A model generated the notes under the pieces. The model ran no database searches. It was not told the DNA's origin and was given only the letters and a program-made list of their open reading frames with translations. Made by a program: the position numbers and the translations under genes. A stretch of DNA of 52,500 nucleotides from Prorocentrum cordatum (taxonomy: Eukaryota; Sar; Dinophyceae; Prorocentrales; Prorocentraceae), in contig CAUYUJ010015719.1 in assembly GCA_963575745.1 (NCBI GenBank), forward strand, positions 55,001 through 107,500. Direction: 5' to 3'. This document shows positions 51,100 to 52,500 of the stretch, one piece after another (position 1 is the stretch's first letter; every line of letters starts with the position of its first letter).

Positions 51100-51580
51100 C
51101 CATCCTATTGTTTAAATCCCCGTCCAATAGGATTTAATTGTGGAGAGGGGCGCGGAGGCCGAACTTTGTAATCCACGGGAAAGTTGCGAATCGAAGTTGC
51201 TACATCTCATGTTGACTAAGGCTGAGACGGCCGAGCAGGATTCCTCTTCCTCATCTTTCTTCAGGTTTTCTCTTTTTCTTGTTTCTGCTCCTCTTCTTTT
51301 ATCTTTCGGACCGAAGTTGCTATCACTTCGTGCTGACTAGCAACAGCTTCAAAAATGCGTTGCCTTCTCTTCCTTCTTCTTTTCCTTTTGCTTCTCTTTT
51401 CCTCTCTTCTTCCGCCCCCCCCCCCCCAGGGGCCGAACTTTTTGTATCCCCTGGTGTTTTTTCATCCCCCGCGGGGTTCCACCATTGACCCCCTTGCATG
51501 CGAGGTTGAAAACGATCAACCATATTTTTTGTACAAACAAAAGCGTAAGGCTCCGGATCCAAAAATGTTTTGGAAATCGA
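51100..51580. other. Unassigned, T/C-rich
   Basis: CTTCTTCCTC-rich DNA. CGAAGTTGCTA occurs at about 51196 and again at 51312, both followed by a TGAC-type block. No gene recognised. Confidence 0.4.
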
Positions 51581-51584
51581 AGTC

Positions 51585-51722
51585 TATCGAGTCAGCCTTG
51601 TGCCGTGCGCCTGCTGGCAAGTAGCCACGAGCCTCGAGATCTCTCGAGTCAGCCTTGTGTCGTGCGCCTGGTTAGTCACGAGCCTCGAGATCTCTCGAGT
51701 GAGCCTTGTGCCGAGCGCCCAG
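51585..51722 (+). repeat. About 56-bp tandem repeat, three units
   Basis: Units of CGAGTCAGCCTTGTGCCGTG with GAGCCTCGAGATCT between them. CTCGAGATCTCTCGAG is a palindrome. Confidence 0.85.
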
Positions 51723-51725
51723 GAT

Positions 51726-51731
51726 CACCAC

Positions 51732-51797
<66 letters not shown>

Positions 51798-51799
51798 TG

Positions 51800-51837
<38 letters not shown>

Positions 51838-51868
51838 TTCATCGTCATCGTCACCGTCATCATCATCA
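51726..51868. repeat. (ATC)n microsatellite
   Basis: Nearly pure CAT/ATC run of about 140 bases. Confidence 0.98.
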
Positions 51869-51914
51869 TAACTTACCATTGCGTCCGCTGTGGGTTCCCG
51901 CGCCAATCGCCTGA

Positions 51915-52252
51915 CGACATGAAGACATGAAGACATGATGGTCTCAACCTGGGGACCGGGGCCCCGGGTGGGGTCAGAACACCTCGCGACGACATGAAGA
52001 CATGAAGACGTGAAGACATGCTGCCCTGCCCGACGACATGACGACATGAAGACATGAAGACATGCTGCCCTGCCCGACGACATGAAGACATGAAGACATG
52101 AAGACATGCTGCCCTGCCTGACGACATGAAGACATGAAGACATGAAACTTAGGTCGTCAAGTCTTCATGTCTTCATGTCGTCGGACCGATATCCGGCGAC
52201 CTCATGCAGGAAGGGCGACGTCTTCACGTCTTCATGTCTTCAGGTCGTCAGG
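51915..52252. repeat. ACATGAAG 8-bp array with inverted partner
   Basis: ACATGAAG units combined with GCTGCCCTGCCCGACG form a higher-order repeat (51915-52148). From 52152 to 52252 the reverse complement CTTCATGT units follow directly, giving a foldback with a loop of only a few bases at its centre. Confidence 0.9.
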
Positions 52253-52500
52253 TTCTTTCTCCCCTTCCTGTTGTTCCTCTCTTCGTCATGCTCTCCTGTT
52301 GTCCTCCTCTCGACGACGGCGGCAGGAGTGCCGGGTTTGGGAAAACGCGATGTTTCGTGATCAACCGAGGGCCGACCTGACAAAGACCAGCCGCACGCGT
52401 ACTAACCTGAGCATTAAAAGTGAGGGCCAGCGATGGAGACGCTACTCGATCCACATCCTCGCTTCGCGAGAGGGGTCGTCGTCGTCCGAGCCGAAGCGGA

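Overview
The window reads as nuclear DNA of a dinoflagellate. Four signs agree. (1) A 22-base copy of the dinoflagellate spliced leader, one mismatch from consensus, lies at 20281-20302. (2) One host gene is cut into very short exons (41-116 bases) separated by introns of 0.5-11 kb, with splice sites of the dinoflagellate kind: GT, GC or GA donors, and AG acceptors followed by G. (3) The mobile elements have the domain make-up typical of dinoflagellate retroelements. (4) Most of the remaining DNA is micro- and minisatellite arrays, many with inverted partners. The species cannot be told from sequence alone. Family assignments rest on motif recognition without database searches.

The one host gene I recognise is on the + strand from 18107 to 35811. 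It encodes the C-terminal glucosyltransferase (GT24) domain of UDP-glucose:glycoprotein glucosyltransferase (UGGT), the ER folding sensor. Seven exons follow family order: 18107-18180, 29325-29401, 30074-30189, 31436-31476, 32025-32068, 35136-~35190 and ~35760-35811. The N-terminal sensor exons and the last catalytic exons were not found.

Layout: 1-2005, compound 58-base repeats. 2982-8737, a decayed minus-strand non-LTR retrotransposon (Zn-ribbon ORF, AP-type endonuclease, reverse transcriptase, RNase H). 8.8-18.1 kb, satellites, including a 1.4 kb GGT array between direct repeats, 21-, 31- and 46-base arrays, and 16- and 152-base arrays. 18.2-29.3 kb, the first UGGT intron, which holds a plus-strand non-LTR element (20281-25797) starting with the spliced-leader relic, a foldback repeat and several dispersed repeats. 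29.3-35.8 kb, the remaining UGGT exons and introns. 36.1-37.4 kb, a satellite of about 98 bases. 37.5-38.4 kb, a 12-base ATCGAT satellite that recurs at 43.8, 48.5 and 50.8 kb. 38.6-42.8 kb, a decayed DIRS-like element with gag-like, RNase H-like, cytosine-methyltransferase-like and tyrosine-recombinase segments but no visible reverse transcriptase. 42.9-52.5 kb, satellites, duplications and foldbacks.

No rRNA, tRNA or CRISPR is supported. Most long open frames in the satellite regions follow from repeat periods divisible by three and are not called as genes.
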